Positions 51,155-59,565 of a stretch of 64,000 nucleotides of DNA are shown piece by piece (the first letter of the stretch is position 1; every line of letters begins with the position of its first letter). This DNA comes from an uncultured Campylobacter sp. Its GTDB lineage: Bacteria > Campylobacterota > Campylobacteria > Campylobacterales > Campylobacteraceae. Under the pieces are notes generated by a model. That model was given only the letters and a program-made list of their open reading frames with translations, was not told the DNA's origin and did no database searches. The translations under genes were made by a program, and so were the position numbers. The stretch is from positions 1 to 64,000 of the forward strand of contig NZ_CALHVM010000006.1 in NCBI RefSeq assembly GCF_938039205.1. Reading direction: 5' to 3'.

Positions 51155-51903
51155 TGTTTGAAGAGCTAAAACCGCATTTAATAGAACTTAGAAAAAGGCT
51201 TTTCATCAGCGTCATGACCGTGATCGTGATGTTTGTCGTGTGCTTTAGCTTTTGGAATCAAATTTTAGACTTTATCATCGCGCCGTTGCAAAACACCCTG
51301 CCTGACAATCAAAAAATGGTCTTTCTCGAGGTGCAAGAGCCATTTTTCGTAGCGATGAAGGTGGCGTTTTTTACGGGGTTTTTGCTCTCGTTGCCGATTA
51401 TTTTTTGGCAGTTTTGGCTCTTTGTGGCGCCTGGACTTTACGAAAACGAGAAAAAATACGTCATACCGTTTGTGATCTCGGCGACCTTTATGTTTCTCGT
51501 TGGCGCGGCGTTTTGCTACTACGTCGTCGTTCCTATCGGTTTTGCATTTCTTATAAATTTCGGCCAACAACTATTTTCCGCGATGCTAAATATCGGCGGC
51601 TACGTCGGCTTTTTTACGAAACTGGTCATTGCGTTCGGTATCGCGTTTGAGCTTCCCGTTATCACCTTTTTTCTCGCTAAACTCGGCCTAGTCGATGATA
51701 AGATGCTTAAAAACTCCTTCCGTTACGCTATCGTCGTGATTTTTATATTTGCCGCAGTTATGACGCCTCCGGATATCCTCAGCCAGTTTTTGATGGCCGT
51801 GCCTCTCATCGGCCTTTACGGGTTTTCTATCTTTATAGCCGCCCGCGTAAATCCGGCTAAAAACGAGGAGTCGGAAACCGACGAAGAAAAAGAGGACGAA
51901 TAA
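51154..51903 (+). CDS. tatC: Sec-independent protein translocase TatC
   Basis: 249 residues, six transmembrane helices. Conserved LKPHLIELRKRLF at the start, the periplasmic P-rich segment, FAFGIAFELPVITFFLAKLGLV, and AAVMTPPDILSQFLMAVPLIGLYG. Binds the twin-arginine signal. Acidic C-terminal tail. tatA is not in this window. Confidence 0.97.
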   Translation: MFEELKPHLIELRKRLFISVMTVIVMFVVCFSFWNQILDFIIAPLQNTLPDNQKMVFLEVQEPFFVAMKVAFFTGFLLSLPIIFWQFWLFVAPGLYENEKKYVIPFVISATFMFLVGAAFCYYVVVPIGFAFLINFGQQLFSAMLNIGGYVGFFTKLVIAFGIAFELPVITFFLAKLGLVDDKMLKNSFRYAIVVIFIFAAVMTPPDILSQFLMAVPLIGLYGFSIFIAARVNPAKNEESETDEEKEDE

Positions 51904-51928
51904 TCATGAAATCAAGTAGGCTAGCCAA

Positions 51929-52957
51929 ATGAGTCAAATTTTAAATCCAAACTCGCTTGACGCCTACGACTACGAGCTACCGCCAGAGCTGATCGCAAAT
52001 TTTCCGACCTTTCCCAAGGAGGACGCCAGACTGCTAGTCTACGAGCGAGCTAGCGGGAAAATCTCTCATCTAAAATTCGGCGACTTGCCTGAAATTTTAC
52101 CGCCTTGCGATATTATTTTTAACGATACCAAAGTCGTAAAAGCTCGAATTCTCGGCAAAAAAGATAGCGGCGGAGAGACGGAGCTTTTGCTAAACTCTCC
52201 GCTAGCGGACGGTAAATTTAGCGTCTATATAAAAGGCAAAGTTCGCGCGGGCAGCGTTTTAAATTTTAACCAAAATTTGACCGCCGAGGTCTGCGAACTC
52301 TTTGACGACGGCTCGCGCACGGTCAAATTTAGCCAAAACGGCGAACTTTTGGACACGGCCGCGCTTTATAAAATCCTATCTCGCATCGGTCACGTGCCTC
52401 TACCGCCATATATCAAACGAAGCGACACCAAAGACGATGAGAGCTGGTATCAAAGCGTATTTGCTAAAAACGAAGGTGCGGTGGCTGCTCCAACGGCTAG
52501 CCTGCACTTTAGCGACGAGATGATTGACAAGCTAGCAAAAAACCGCGAGATAGCCTACCTCACGCTGCACGTGGGCGCTGGGACATTTAAGGGCGTGGAG
52601 AGCGAGGATATCACGCAGCACAAGATGCACGCGGAGTTTTACGATATCCCGCAAGATACGCAAAATTTAATCAACTCAGATAAGCAAATCCTGGGCGTGG
52701 GCACGACGGTAACGCGCTGCGTAGAGGAGTTTGCTAGAAGCGGCAAGTCTAGCGGAGAGTGCAGGCTGTTTTTAAATTTAAACAACAAACCCATCCGTCA
52801 AAACTACCTGCTGACAAATTTTCACCTACCAAAATCGACGCTAATCATGCTAGTAACCAGCTTTATCGGACTTGAGCAGACTATGCGGATTTATAAAACA
52901 GCCGTGGAGCAAAAGTACAAATTTTACTCCTACGGCGACGCGATGCTGGTTATATAG
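51929..52957 (+). CDS. queA: tRNA preQ1(34) S-adenosylmethionine ribosyltransferase-isomerase
   Basis: 342 residues. Family marks: YDYELPPELIANFPT, DIIFNDTKVVKARILG, GHVPLPPYIKR, AAPTASLHFSDEMI and LTLHVGAGTFKGVESEDITQHKMHAEFYDI. Uses the ribosyl group of SAM to make epoxyqueuosine at tRNA position 34. 25 bases after tatC, same order as C. jejuni. Confidence 0.96.
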   Translation: MSQILNPNSLDAYDYELPPELIANFPTFPKEDARLLVYERASGKISHLKFGDLPEILPPCDIIFNDTKVVKARILGKKDSGGETELLLNSPLADGKFSVYIKGKVRAGSVLNFNQNLTAEVCELFDDGSRTVKFSQNGELLDTAALYKILSRIGHVPLPPYIKRSDTKDDESWYQSVFAKNEGAVAAPTASLHFSDEMIDKLAKNREIAYLTLHVGAGTFKGVESEDITQHKMHAEFYDIPQDTQNLINSDKQILGVGTTVTRCVEEFARSGKSSGECRLFLNLNNKPIRQNYLLTNFHLPKSTLIMLVTSFIGLEQTMRIYKTAVEQKYKFYSYGDAMLVI

Positions 52958-52959
52958 CC

Positions 52960-53982
52960 GTGAGTTTCGCGTATATTTTCCTGATTTTTGCCGCGTTTTA
53001 TATAGCGGTTTTGGGCAGTTGCTATTTTATGGATAAATTTAGAAGGTCAAATGGCGTGATAAAAAAAGAAACTATGCAAAAAAACGGTACGAGCGAGACC
53101 AGCAAATCTAGCGAGGCAAACACGCTACCCAAAGTCGATATCGCGGGCGGTTTGCTGTTTTTGGCATCCTCGCTAAACGAGGACGCGCAAAAAAACACGA
53201 ACTACGTGCTGCTAGACTACGACATCGCCTATCCTAGGCTATTTTACGCAGATATCGCGGCTCTTGCAAAGCTCATCGACGCGATGGCTCAAATTTTCCT
53301 TTTAAACGTCTCAAACTCGACCGTTACGATCAAATTTTTACTCTCGAACTACTACAAAAACAACATCAAATTTACACTTAGCGTCCACTGCGATCATGAC
53401 TTTTTTACGAGCAAAAGCACGCCTCGCGTAAATATGAACGCGCAAAGCCGCAAATACTACGAAACGGCGATGGCGCTAGCCGAGCAAAACGGCTCAAGCA
53501 TCAGATTTGAGTTTGATCACGGCGCACGCATTAGCACCGAGATTTCGTTGCGTCTTTGCGACGACAAGCTCGATCTCATGCAAAGTTTTAAGATAAAAAA
53601 TCCCAAAAATTTTAGCGCCCTCATCGCCGAGCCAAACCCCCATTCATTTAATATCATCAAAAAAGATCTCGAGTTTATCGGTATCGACGTGAAGCCGAGC
53701 AACGAGTGGAGCATCGTAAAGCGCCACATAGAGGACATGATCTTTCGTCCTAACGTCGTCTTTATCGAGGAGAGCCTGCTACGCGAGATAGATGATGCTC
53801 TAGCTACGCTTTTGATAGAAAAAAAGATCGCGCTAGTCGTGCTAAAAACCACGAACGCGGCGATAAATTTAAACCCAAAAATCCGCGTTTGGACGCTAGT
53901 TCAGCCCTATCTATCCGACACTCTCGTGCGTATCTTAAATGAAGCTTACGAATTTGAGATGCAAAACGGGGATAAAATTTAG
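52960..53982 (+). CDS. Membrane-anchored protein resembling a degenerate hybrid kinase
   Basis: 340 residues. One N-terminal transmembrane helix; residues about 70-200 follow the outline of a histidine-kinase ATPase domain (DIAALAKLIDAMAQIFLLNVSNSTVTIKF) but with no clear N, G1 or G2 boxes; residues about 220-335 resemble a receiver domain with the acidic pair changed (LIAEPNPHSF), the phospho-aspartate site reading VVFIEES, and the conserved lysine position reading LVQPYLSD. Catalysis therefore looks lost. GTG start 3 bases after queA. This assignment is from pattern alone and may be wrong. Confidence 0.6.
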   Translation: MSFAYIFLIFAAFYIAVLGSCYFMDKFRRSNGVIKKETMQKNGTSETSKSSEANTLPKVDIAGGLLFLASSLNEDAQKNTNYVLLDYDIAYPRLFYADIAALAKLIDAMAQIFLLNVSNSTVTIKFLLSNYYKNNIKFTLSVHCDHDFFTSKSTPRVNMNAQSRKYYETAMALAEQNGSSIRFEFDHGARISTEISLRLCDDKLDLMQSFKIKNPKNFSALIAEPNPHSFNIIKKDLEFIGIDVKPSNEWSIVKRHIEDMIFRPNVVFIEESLLREIDDALATLLIEKKIALVVLKTTNAAINLNPKIRVWTLVQPYLSDTLVRILNEAYEFEMQNGDKI

Positions 53983-54069
53983 CTTTCTGAAATTTTACTC
54001 GCATTTTTAAACTGCCTTGCTTCGTTTGATAACGCCAAATTTGACCCAAAACCACTAGCTCCAAAATGA

Positions 54070-54075
54070 TATAAT
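54070..54075 (+). promoter_or_regulatory. -10 element (TATAAT) before the glyoxalase-fold gene
   Basis: TATAAT 24 bases before the ATG at 54099, with TCGGAGG as a strong ribosome binding site between. Confidence 0.55.
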
Positions 54076-54098
54076 AAACCAAAATATCGGAGGCTAAA

Positions 54099-54528
54099 AT
54101 GAATAAAATAACCTGCATCTGCCTAGGCGTACGAAGCATGCAAAGGGCGCTGAAATTTTACAGAGACGGCCTGGGATTTGAGACGGACTGCAAAGAGGAC
54201 AATCCGCCCGTATGCTTTTTTAATACGTCCGGAACCAAATTTGAGCTCTATCCCTTGGGCGCGTTGGCGCGAGATATCGACGAAAATAATCCGCCAAAGG
54301 GCAGCGGATTTGGCGGCATCACGCTAGCCTATAACGTAAAAAACAAAGAGGACGTGGATAGCACCATAGAGCTAGTAAAAAAAGGCGGGTGAAACTATCG
54401 TCAAGGAGCCTCAAGATGCGTTTTGGGGCGGATATCACGCGTATTTTGCCGATCCGGACGGATACTACTGGGAGGTGGCTTGGGGGCCTGATTTTAAATT
54501 TAACGAGGACGGACTACTCAAATTTTAA
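54099..54528 (+). pseudogene. VOC/glyoxalase-fold protein, frameshifted in an A7 tract
   Basis: The first frame gives 97 residues (ITCICLGVRSMQRALKFYRDGLGFE..) and stops at TGA after KKGG. The continuation in the next frame, GETIVKEPQDAFWGGYHAYFADPDGYYWEVAWGP, is the expected second half of the family. Removing one A from the seven at 54377-54383 restores one frame of about 142 residues reading ELVKKAGETIVKEP. Promoter and ribosome binding site are intact, so this may be a slippage-prone gene, a recent pseudogene or a sequencing error. Confidence 0.8.
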
Positions 54529-54589
54529 CTAGTTGCGGCGTTAAAGTGCTTTTATTTTAGCCCCTTACCCGCTGCAAAAAGGCAAAATC

Positions 54590-55189
54590 ATGAAAGATAT
54601 AGTCGTATACATACACGGAAAAAACGGAAGCGCGCAAGAAGCGGCCCATTATCAACCGCTTTTTGCAGATAGCGACGTGCTGGGATTTGATTACAAGGCT
54701 CGCTCGCCGTGGGATGCGAAAGAGGAATTTATGCCGTTTTTTGAGCACATCCTTAAAAACCGCAGATCCGTGACAATCGTCGCAAACAGTATCGGCGCGT
54801 TTTTTGCCATGCATGCCTTACAGGGCATGGGGATAAAAAAGGCGTATTTTATTTCGCCGATCGTAAATATGCAAAAATTGATCGAAAAAATGATGTCGCA
54901 GGCGTGTGTGAGCGAGGAGGAGCTGCGAGATAGGGGCGAGCTGGATACAGAATGCGGAGAAAAACTTTCGTGGAAATATCTTTGCTACGCTAGAGAGCAT
55001 CCTATCTGCTGGACGGTGCCGACGCATATTTTATACGGCGAAAATGACGATCTCACCTCTTTTGAAACGATTTGCGAGTTTGCAAACCAAATCGATGCAA
55101 CGCTTACCGTTATGAAAAATGGCGAACACTGGTTTCACACAGCAGAGCAAATGCGTTTTTTAGATGACTGGATACGGAGCTATAGCTGA
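54590..55189 (+). CDS. Alpha/beta-hydrolase fold protein
   Basis: 199 residues. Strand and oxyanion region VVYIHGKNGSAQEAAHY, nucleophile elbow VANSIGAFFAMHAL (serine in N-S-I-G), a later acid in YGENDDLTSFETI and histidine in NGEHWFH complete a catalytic triad. Size and layout fit small YqiA/RBBP9-like serine hydrolases. Substrate unknown. Follows the frameshifted glyoxalase-fold gene. Confidence 0.8.
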   Translation: MKDIVVYIHGKNGSAQEAAHYQPLFADSDVLGFDYKARSPWDAKEEFMPFFEHILKNRRSVTIVANSIGAFFAMHALQGMGIKKAYFISPIVNMQKLIEKMMSQACVSEEELRDRGELDTECGEKLSWKYLCYAREHPICWTVPTHILYGENDDLTSFETICEFANQIDATLTVMKNGEHWFHTAEQMRFLDDWIRSYS

Positions 55190-55304
55190 TCGGGGGGCTA
55201 GGTTTGGATAAAATTTGACTCCAAGTCGTAGCGCTCCCAGTCTATGCGATCAAATTTAACTTGCAAATCTGCCGCTCAAGTCGCTTTTAAATTTTATGCA
55301 AAAT

Positions 55305-55326
55305 CTCGGCTAAATTTAGCGCCGAG
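55305..55326. repeat. Hairpin with AAATTT loop between convergent genes
   Basis: CTCGGC (55305-55310) and GCCGAG (55321-55326) enclose TAAATTTAGC. No T tail on either side. The 265-base gap around it (55190-55454) holds further AAATTT motifs and no gene. Confidence 0.55.
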
Positions 55327-55454
55327 CCGTAAATTTGACTCAAATTTTACTCACTCTATACGAGGTAACGATCGGCCGAGACGGCCTCAACGCAACTCTG
55401 GCGCAAAACTCAAATTTGCCGCCCTTTTACCGCGCGCCAAATTTGCCAACCGCC

Positions 55455-55829
55455 TCAAAGCCCCAAATACCGCTTTAAAATAATCATCGCCGCGATGCTA
55501 TCTAGCCGTCCGTCGCGCCTGCCATCGGCGTAAATTTCGCTCGCCTCAAAGCTACTCATCGACTCGTCTTGATAAACGACCTCGCCGTCAAATTCGAGTA
55601 GCGATACAAAGTGCGCGATCCGCCGCCGCATCTCGTCCTCGCTAGATCCCCCAAGCGGCACACCCACGACAAGCTTTTTTGCTCCGTATTCGCGCAAAAC
55701 TGCGCTAACGTCGCGCGCTGCTTGGTTACGATTTTTGCGCAGTACGGGCGTTTGTGGCATCACGGTTTGCCCGACGGCTAGCGCCACGCCAATACGTTTT
55801 AGCCCAACGTCGATGGCCATTATGCTCAT
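55455..55829 (-). CDS. ruvX: Holliday junction resolvase-like RuvX (YqgF)
   Basis: 124 residues with the RNase H-like fold: MAIDVGLKRIGVALA at the start, LVVGVPLGGSSEDEM, VVYQDESMSSFEA, and the terminal DSIAAMIILKRYL with the catalytic aspartate. Processes pre-16S rRNA 5' ends and possibly DNA junctions. The 196-base gap to dprA (55830-56025) contains about six AAATTT motifs and no gene. Confidence 0.93.
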   Translation of the reverse strand: MSIMAIDVGLKRIGVALAVGQTVMPQTPVLRKNRNQAARDVSAVLREYGAKKLVVGVPLGGSSEDEMRRRIAHFVSLLEFDGEVVYQDESMSSFEASEIYADGRRDGRLDSIAAMIILKRYLGL

Positions 55830-56025
55830 TTTTATCCTTTAGATTTTCAAATTTAGCGATAAATTTGACGGCCGGCAAGCTCAAATTTGACAGTATCGCT
55901 CCGTCAAATTTACAAAAATAAAACGTCGCCCGGGCGCATTTGATACCGTCAAGCCGCCAAAATTTACTTCAGATTTTACCGCCGTTTTAACAAAAACTTG
56001 CGCGGCATAAATTTAACGCTAAATT

Positions 56026-56793
56026 TTACTCCGCAAATACCGTAAGTCCAGATATTCGCAGTTTGCCTTCGAGTTCGTATTCGTAAATTTTATCGCCGAA
56101 TTTTGCTAAGGCCGCATCGAGACTCGCGCCGTTTTTACAAAATTTTATCACCTCGTCCTCTTGCACAGGTGCGGGTTTACCGCCGAAACGAAGCGCAAAG
56201 GCGTCAAAATCGTTTATCAAATTTGCCGCGCCGCTAGCTATTAGCTCATTCGTCCCGTCGCTCTCGCCTAGGCGCTGAGGCAGCGTAAATATCGGCATGC
56301 CAAGCTCTTTTGCCATGCGCGCGCTTTGCATCGAGCCGCTTTTAGCGTCGGCCTGCGCGACAACTAGAGCCTGCGAGAGCGCGACTACGATGCGGTTTCG
56401 CTCCAAAAATCTATAAGCAAGCGGTGGCTCGCCTGGGTCATACTCGCTAAGGGCTAGCGCATTTTGATAGATTTCCTTGATAATTTTGGCGTTGCTTGGC
56501 GGGTAGATTTTGTTTAGTCCGTTGCCAAAAACCGCGATGGTATGCGGATATGCACCCTTGTGTGCGGCGATATCTACGCCGATGGCCGCACCACTAACTA
56601 CGCAAACGCCGCTGTTTGCTAGCGTCCTAGCTAGCGCCTCTACGCACTGCCTGGTGTAAGCGCTTGCCTTTCTGGAGCCTACGATCGAGACCATCGGACG
56701 CTCAAGCAGGGCTAAATTTCCCTCAAAATAGAGCTTTTGCGGTAGCTTTTTTAGACGCGAAAGTCCGCTAGGAAGCTCGGTTAAGACGTTCAA
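56026..56793 (-). CDS. dprA: DNA-processing protein DprA
   Basis: 255 residues; Rossmann-like domain with VSIVGSRKASAYTRQ, VVSGAAIGVDIAAHKGAY, TIAVFGNGLNKIYPPSN and AKSGSMQSARMAKELGMPIFTLPQ. The sterile-alpha-like N-terminal domain is absent and a short C-terminal winged-helix remnant is kept. Protects incoming single strands and loads RecA during natural transformation. Coupled to the deacetylase gene by a 4-base overlap. Confidence 0.93.
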   Translation of the reverse strand: MNVLTELPSGLSRLKKLPQKLYFEGNLALLERPMVSIVGSRKASAYTRQCVEALARTLANSGVCVVSGAAIGVDIAAHKGAYPHTIAVFGNGLNKIYPPSNAKIIKEIYQNALALSEYDPGEPPLAYRFLERNRIVVALSQALVVAQADAKSGSMQSARMAKELGMPIFTLPQRLGESDGTNELIASGAANLINDFDAFALRFGGKPAPVQEDEVIKFCKNGASLDAALAKFGDKIYEYELEGKLRISGLTVFAE

Positions 56794-58406
56794 AAAAGAT
56801 CCTTTAAATAGACGACTTCGACCTCTTGCAGGAGTTTTGCGCTTTCTTGCAGGACTTCGATCGTGTTTTTGTGCGGATGGCCGATCGCGATGGCGTATGA
56901 GCGCTTTTTAGCCAGCTCGACGGCGTATTTTAGCTGCTTTCGCACCGCCGCTTTTGAGCCGTCGTGATCCAAAAATACGTCGCGCGCGATGTATGGCATC
57001 GAGTATTTTTTCGCTGCGCCGTAAACCTTGGTCGGCGAAGTCGTCTTACTATCGACGAATATCAAATTTTCGTCCCGCATCGCCCGCATCATCCTATCCA
57101 TCGCGGCCGCATCGCTCGTAAATCGGCTGCCCGTGTGGTTGTTGATGTATTTTAGATTTGGAAAGTCTCGCTTGATACTTTGCAGTTTTTTTGCAATCTT
57201 TTCATAGTCGTCGTCGACCGCGAGAGTGCCGATCTCAGCGCCCTTAAAGCCGCCTAGAGCCTGCATAGGCAAGTGAATCATATAAAAGCTAAAACGCCGC
57301 GCCAAAACAGGCGTCTCGGGGTGGGCGGAAGTAGCTGGGAAAAAGGACGGCGTGAGCTTTAGATTTACCGCTTTTATCGCGTCTGCCTGGTGCTTGTACG
57401 CCACGTCGTCAATGATGATGACTAGGCGCGGTTTGTAGCCGGCTTTTACGGCTGCCTTTACCTCGTTTGTCTCGGTCGCGCTTTTTTTATCCGTCTTTTT
57501 TGTGTCTGCAAATTTGGCTTTTTCGTCTTTTTTAGGCTTTTCTTTTTCTATTTTTTCTTGCTCGTTTTGCTCGGCGCTTTGCGGCGCATTTTCGGCGTCA
57601 AATTTTACTTCAACCTGCCCCACCTGATCGTTTGCGGTATCTTTTGCGTCGCTAAATTCAATATGGATTTTTTCTTTTTTTAGCGCTTGCTCGAGGGAGT
57701 TATTTTGCGCCTGCGACATAGGCGTATCGTCAAAGATCACGGCTTCGGAATTTGCAAAAATATGCGTTCTTTGAGGCGCTTGATAGCCATCAAATTTAAC
57801 GTTATCGCCGCTATTTTGAGCGGATTTAGCGGGCTCGTTTTTAAAGTTTAAATTTGACGAATTTAGCTCGACGCCACCTTTTTTAGCGCTCGTTTCGCCA
57901 AGCTCGGAAGTGTCGCGGGATGCTAAATTTATGCTCTCAGGCAAGATTTTATCTTTAGTCGCAGGCGCGCCCTGCTCGTTTGGCAAATTTTGATAGTTTT
58001 TTTCTTCAGCTCTAGCTTTTTCGCCGCCGATTTTTACTTTACCTTTAGCTTCCGCCTCGTCAAAAAGTGCCTTTATATCGGTCAAATTTGCTCTTGAGCG
58101 CACGCCCGATGCGGCTTGCGCGTCTTTTATGGTGACTTTTTCGGAGTCGCTTGAGGCCGAAAGACTTGGCTTGTGGCTTAAATTTTGCTTTTGCTCGGGC
58201 TCGCTTTTATTGCCGAAATACTGCTCGATTTTAGCGATTAGCGCGTTGTCGCTCTTAACTTTTACTCTGACGTCCAGCAGATAAAACGCCCCGACAAGCA
58301 AGATACAGGCGATGAGAAAAGCGGAAAGTAGTAGCTTTAGGCCGCCGCGCGAGCGCCCCTTTTTGGAGCGCCTTTTCGCGGCTTTTTTTCTAGGTTTCGA
58401 GTTCAA
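56790..58406 (-). CDS. Divergent polysaccharide deacetylase-like protein, expanded linker
   Basis: 538 residues. N-terminal basic stretch and one transmembrane helix (LLLSAFLIACILLVGAFYLL), a long low-complexity linker (residues about 55-320), then a periplasmic YibQ/divergent-deacetylase domain: RLVIIIDDVAYKHQADAI, LPMQALGGFKG, INNHTGSRFTSD, IGHPHKNTIEVLQE. The linker contains NLTDIKALF, VKFDGYQAP and VKFDAENAP, again AAATTT-encoded. The role in the envelope is inferred. Same place, between ilvC and dprA, as in C. jejuni. Confidence 0.85.
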   Translation of the reverse strand: MNSKPRKKAAKRRSKKGRSRGGLKLLLSAFLIACILLVGAFYLLDVRVKVKSDNALIAKIEQYFGNKSEPEQKQNLSHKPSLSASSDSEKVTIKDAQAASGVRSRANLTDIKALFDEAEAKGKVKIGGEKARAEEKNYQNLPNEQGAPATKDKILPESINLASRDTSELGETSAKKGGVELNSSNLNFKNEPAKSAQNSGDNVKFDGYQAPQRTHIFANSEAVIFDDTPMSQAQNNSLEQALKKEKIHIEFSDAKDTANDQVGQVEVKFDAENAPQSAEQNEQEKIEKEKPKKDEKAKFADTKKTDKKSATETNEVKAAVKAGYKPRLVIIIDDVAYKHQADAIKAVNLKLTPSFFPATSAHPETPVLARRFSFYMIHLPMQALGGFKGAEIGTLAVDDDYEKIAKKLQSIKRDFPNLKYINNHTGSRFTSDAAAMDRMMRAMRDENLIFVDSKTTSPTKVYGAAKKYSMPYIARDVFLDHDGSKAAVRKQLKYAVELAKKRSYAIAIGHPHKNTIEVLQESAKLLQEVEVVYLKDLF

Positions 58407-59429
58407 TTAATTTTTGCTTTGATCGATGAGTTTGCCCGCACTTATCCAAGGCATCATGGAGCGTAGTTTTTTGCCAGTTTGATTTAACAGGCTTCTTTCG
58501 GCGATGCCGCGCTCTGCGTTCATGCGTACGTATCCGGCCTTGCGCTCGAGGATGAAGTCTTTTGCAAATTTACCGTTTTGGATCTCTTTTAGGATTTCTT
58601 TCATCGCTTTTTTGCTATCTTCGCCGATGACGCGCGGACCGCTCACGTAGTCGCCGTATTCTGCGGTGTTTGAGATAGAGTAGCGCATATCGGCCATGCC
58701 GCCTTGATACATTAGATCGACGATTAGTTTTAGCTCGTGCAAGCACTCAAAATACGCCATCTCAGGCTCATATCCAGCATCTACCAACGTCTCAAAGCCC
58801 GCGTTTACCAGTGCGCAAAGTCCGCCGCAAAGTACAGCCTGCTCGCCAAAAAGATCGGTCTCGGTCTCGTCTTTAAAGGTAGTCTCAATGATGCCCGTTC
58901 TACCGCCGCCGATCGCGCTAGCATAGCTTAGAGCTAGTTCTTTGGCCTTTCCGCTTGCGTTTTGCTCTACGGCGATTAGATCAGGGATGCCGCCGCCTCG
59001 TACAAATTCGCTTCTTACGGTATGGCCAGGTGCTTTTGGAGCGATCATGATGACATCGATGCCTTCAGGAGCTTTGATCTGTCCGAAATGCACGTTAAAA
59101 CCGTGTCCAAAGGCTATCGCGTCGCCTTCGTTTAAATTTGGCTTTATATCTCTTTCAAAAATTTCAGCTTGAAGCTCGTCCGGAGTCAGTATCATTATGA
59201 CGTTTGCAGCCTTTGCCGCTTCGGCTACTGTTTTTACCTCAAAGCCCTTTGCTTCGGCTTTTGCCCAACTTTTACCGCCCTTTGCCAGACCCACGATCAC
59301 CTTTACGCCGCTATCGCGCAAATTTTCAGCATGCGCGTGTCCTTGCGAGCCAAAACCTATCATTGCCACGGTTTTGCTTCTAATCAAGCTCAAATCGCAA
59401 TCTTTGTCATAGTAAATGCTTACTGCCAT
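58407..59429 (-). CDS. ilvC: Ketol-acid reductoisomerase
   Basis: 340 residues, class I. NADPH site VAMIGFGSQGHAHAENLRDSG; metal- and substrate-binding acidic residues in TTFKDETETDLFGEQAVLCGG and ECLHELKLIVDLMYQGG. Second step of isoleucine/valine synthesis. Strong AAGGAGA site; own TATAAT upstream. First gene of the leftward unit ilvC-deacetylase-dprA. Confidence 0.97.
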   Translation of the reverse strand: MAVSIYYDKDCDLSLIRSKTVAMIGFGSQGHAHAENLRDSGVKVIVGLAKGGKSWAKAEAKGFEVKTVAEAAKAANVIMILTPDELQAEIFERDIKPNLNEGDAIAFGHGFNVHFGQIKAPEGIDVIMIAPKAPGHTVRSEFVRGGGIPDLIAVEQNASGKAKELALSYASAIGGGRTGIIETTFKDETETDLFGEQAVLCGGLCALVNAGFETLVDAGYEPEMAYFECLHELKLIVDLMYQGGMADMRYSISNTAEYGDYVSGPRVIGEDSKKAMKEILKEIQNGKFAKDFILERKAGYVRMNAERGIAERSLLNQTGKKLRSMMPWISAGKLIDQSKN

Positions 59430-59456
59430 ATTCTCTCCTTTTAAAAAATTTGCGAG

Positions 59457-59462
59457 ATTATA
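59457..59462 (-). promoter_or_regulatory. -10 element of ilvC promoter (TATAAT)
   Basis: TAGTATAATCTC on the minus strand, 27 bases before the ilvC ATG. No attenuator-like leader peptide was recognised. Confidence 0.6.
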
Positions 59463-59565
59463 CTATTTAGTCGCTAAAATAAGCTTAACGCGTATATTTA
59501 AGTTTTTTAAAAAGCCTTTTAGTGTAGAATTGTCACTCATGAAATCTTGATGCAAAGTGTAGAAA

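Noticed and set aside
59430..59565. Attenuator leader peptide before ilvC
   Set aside because: No short frame rich in Ile/Val/Leu codons and no paired terminator hairpins; only a plain -10 element was found.
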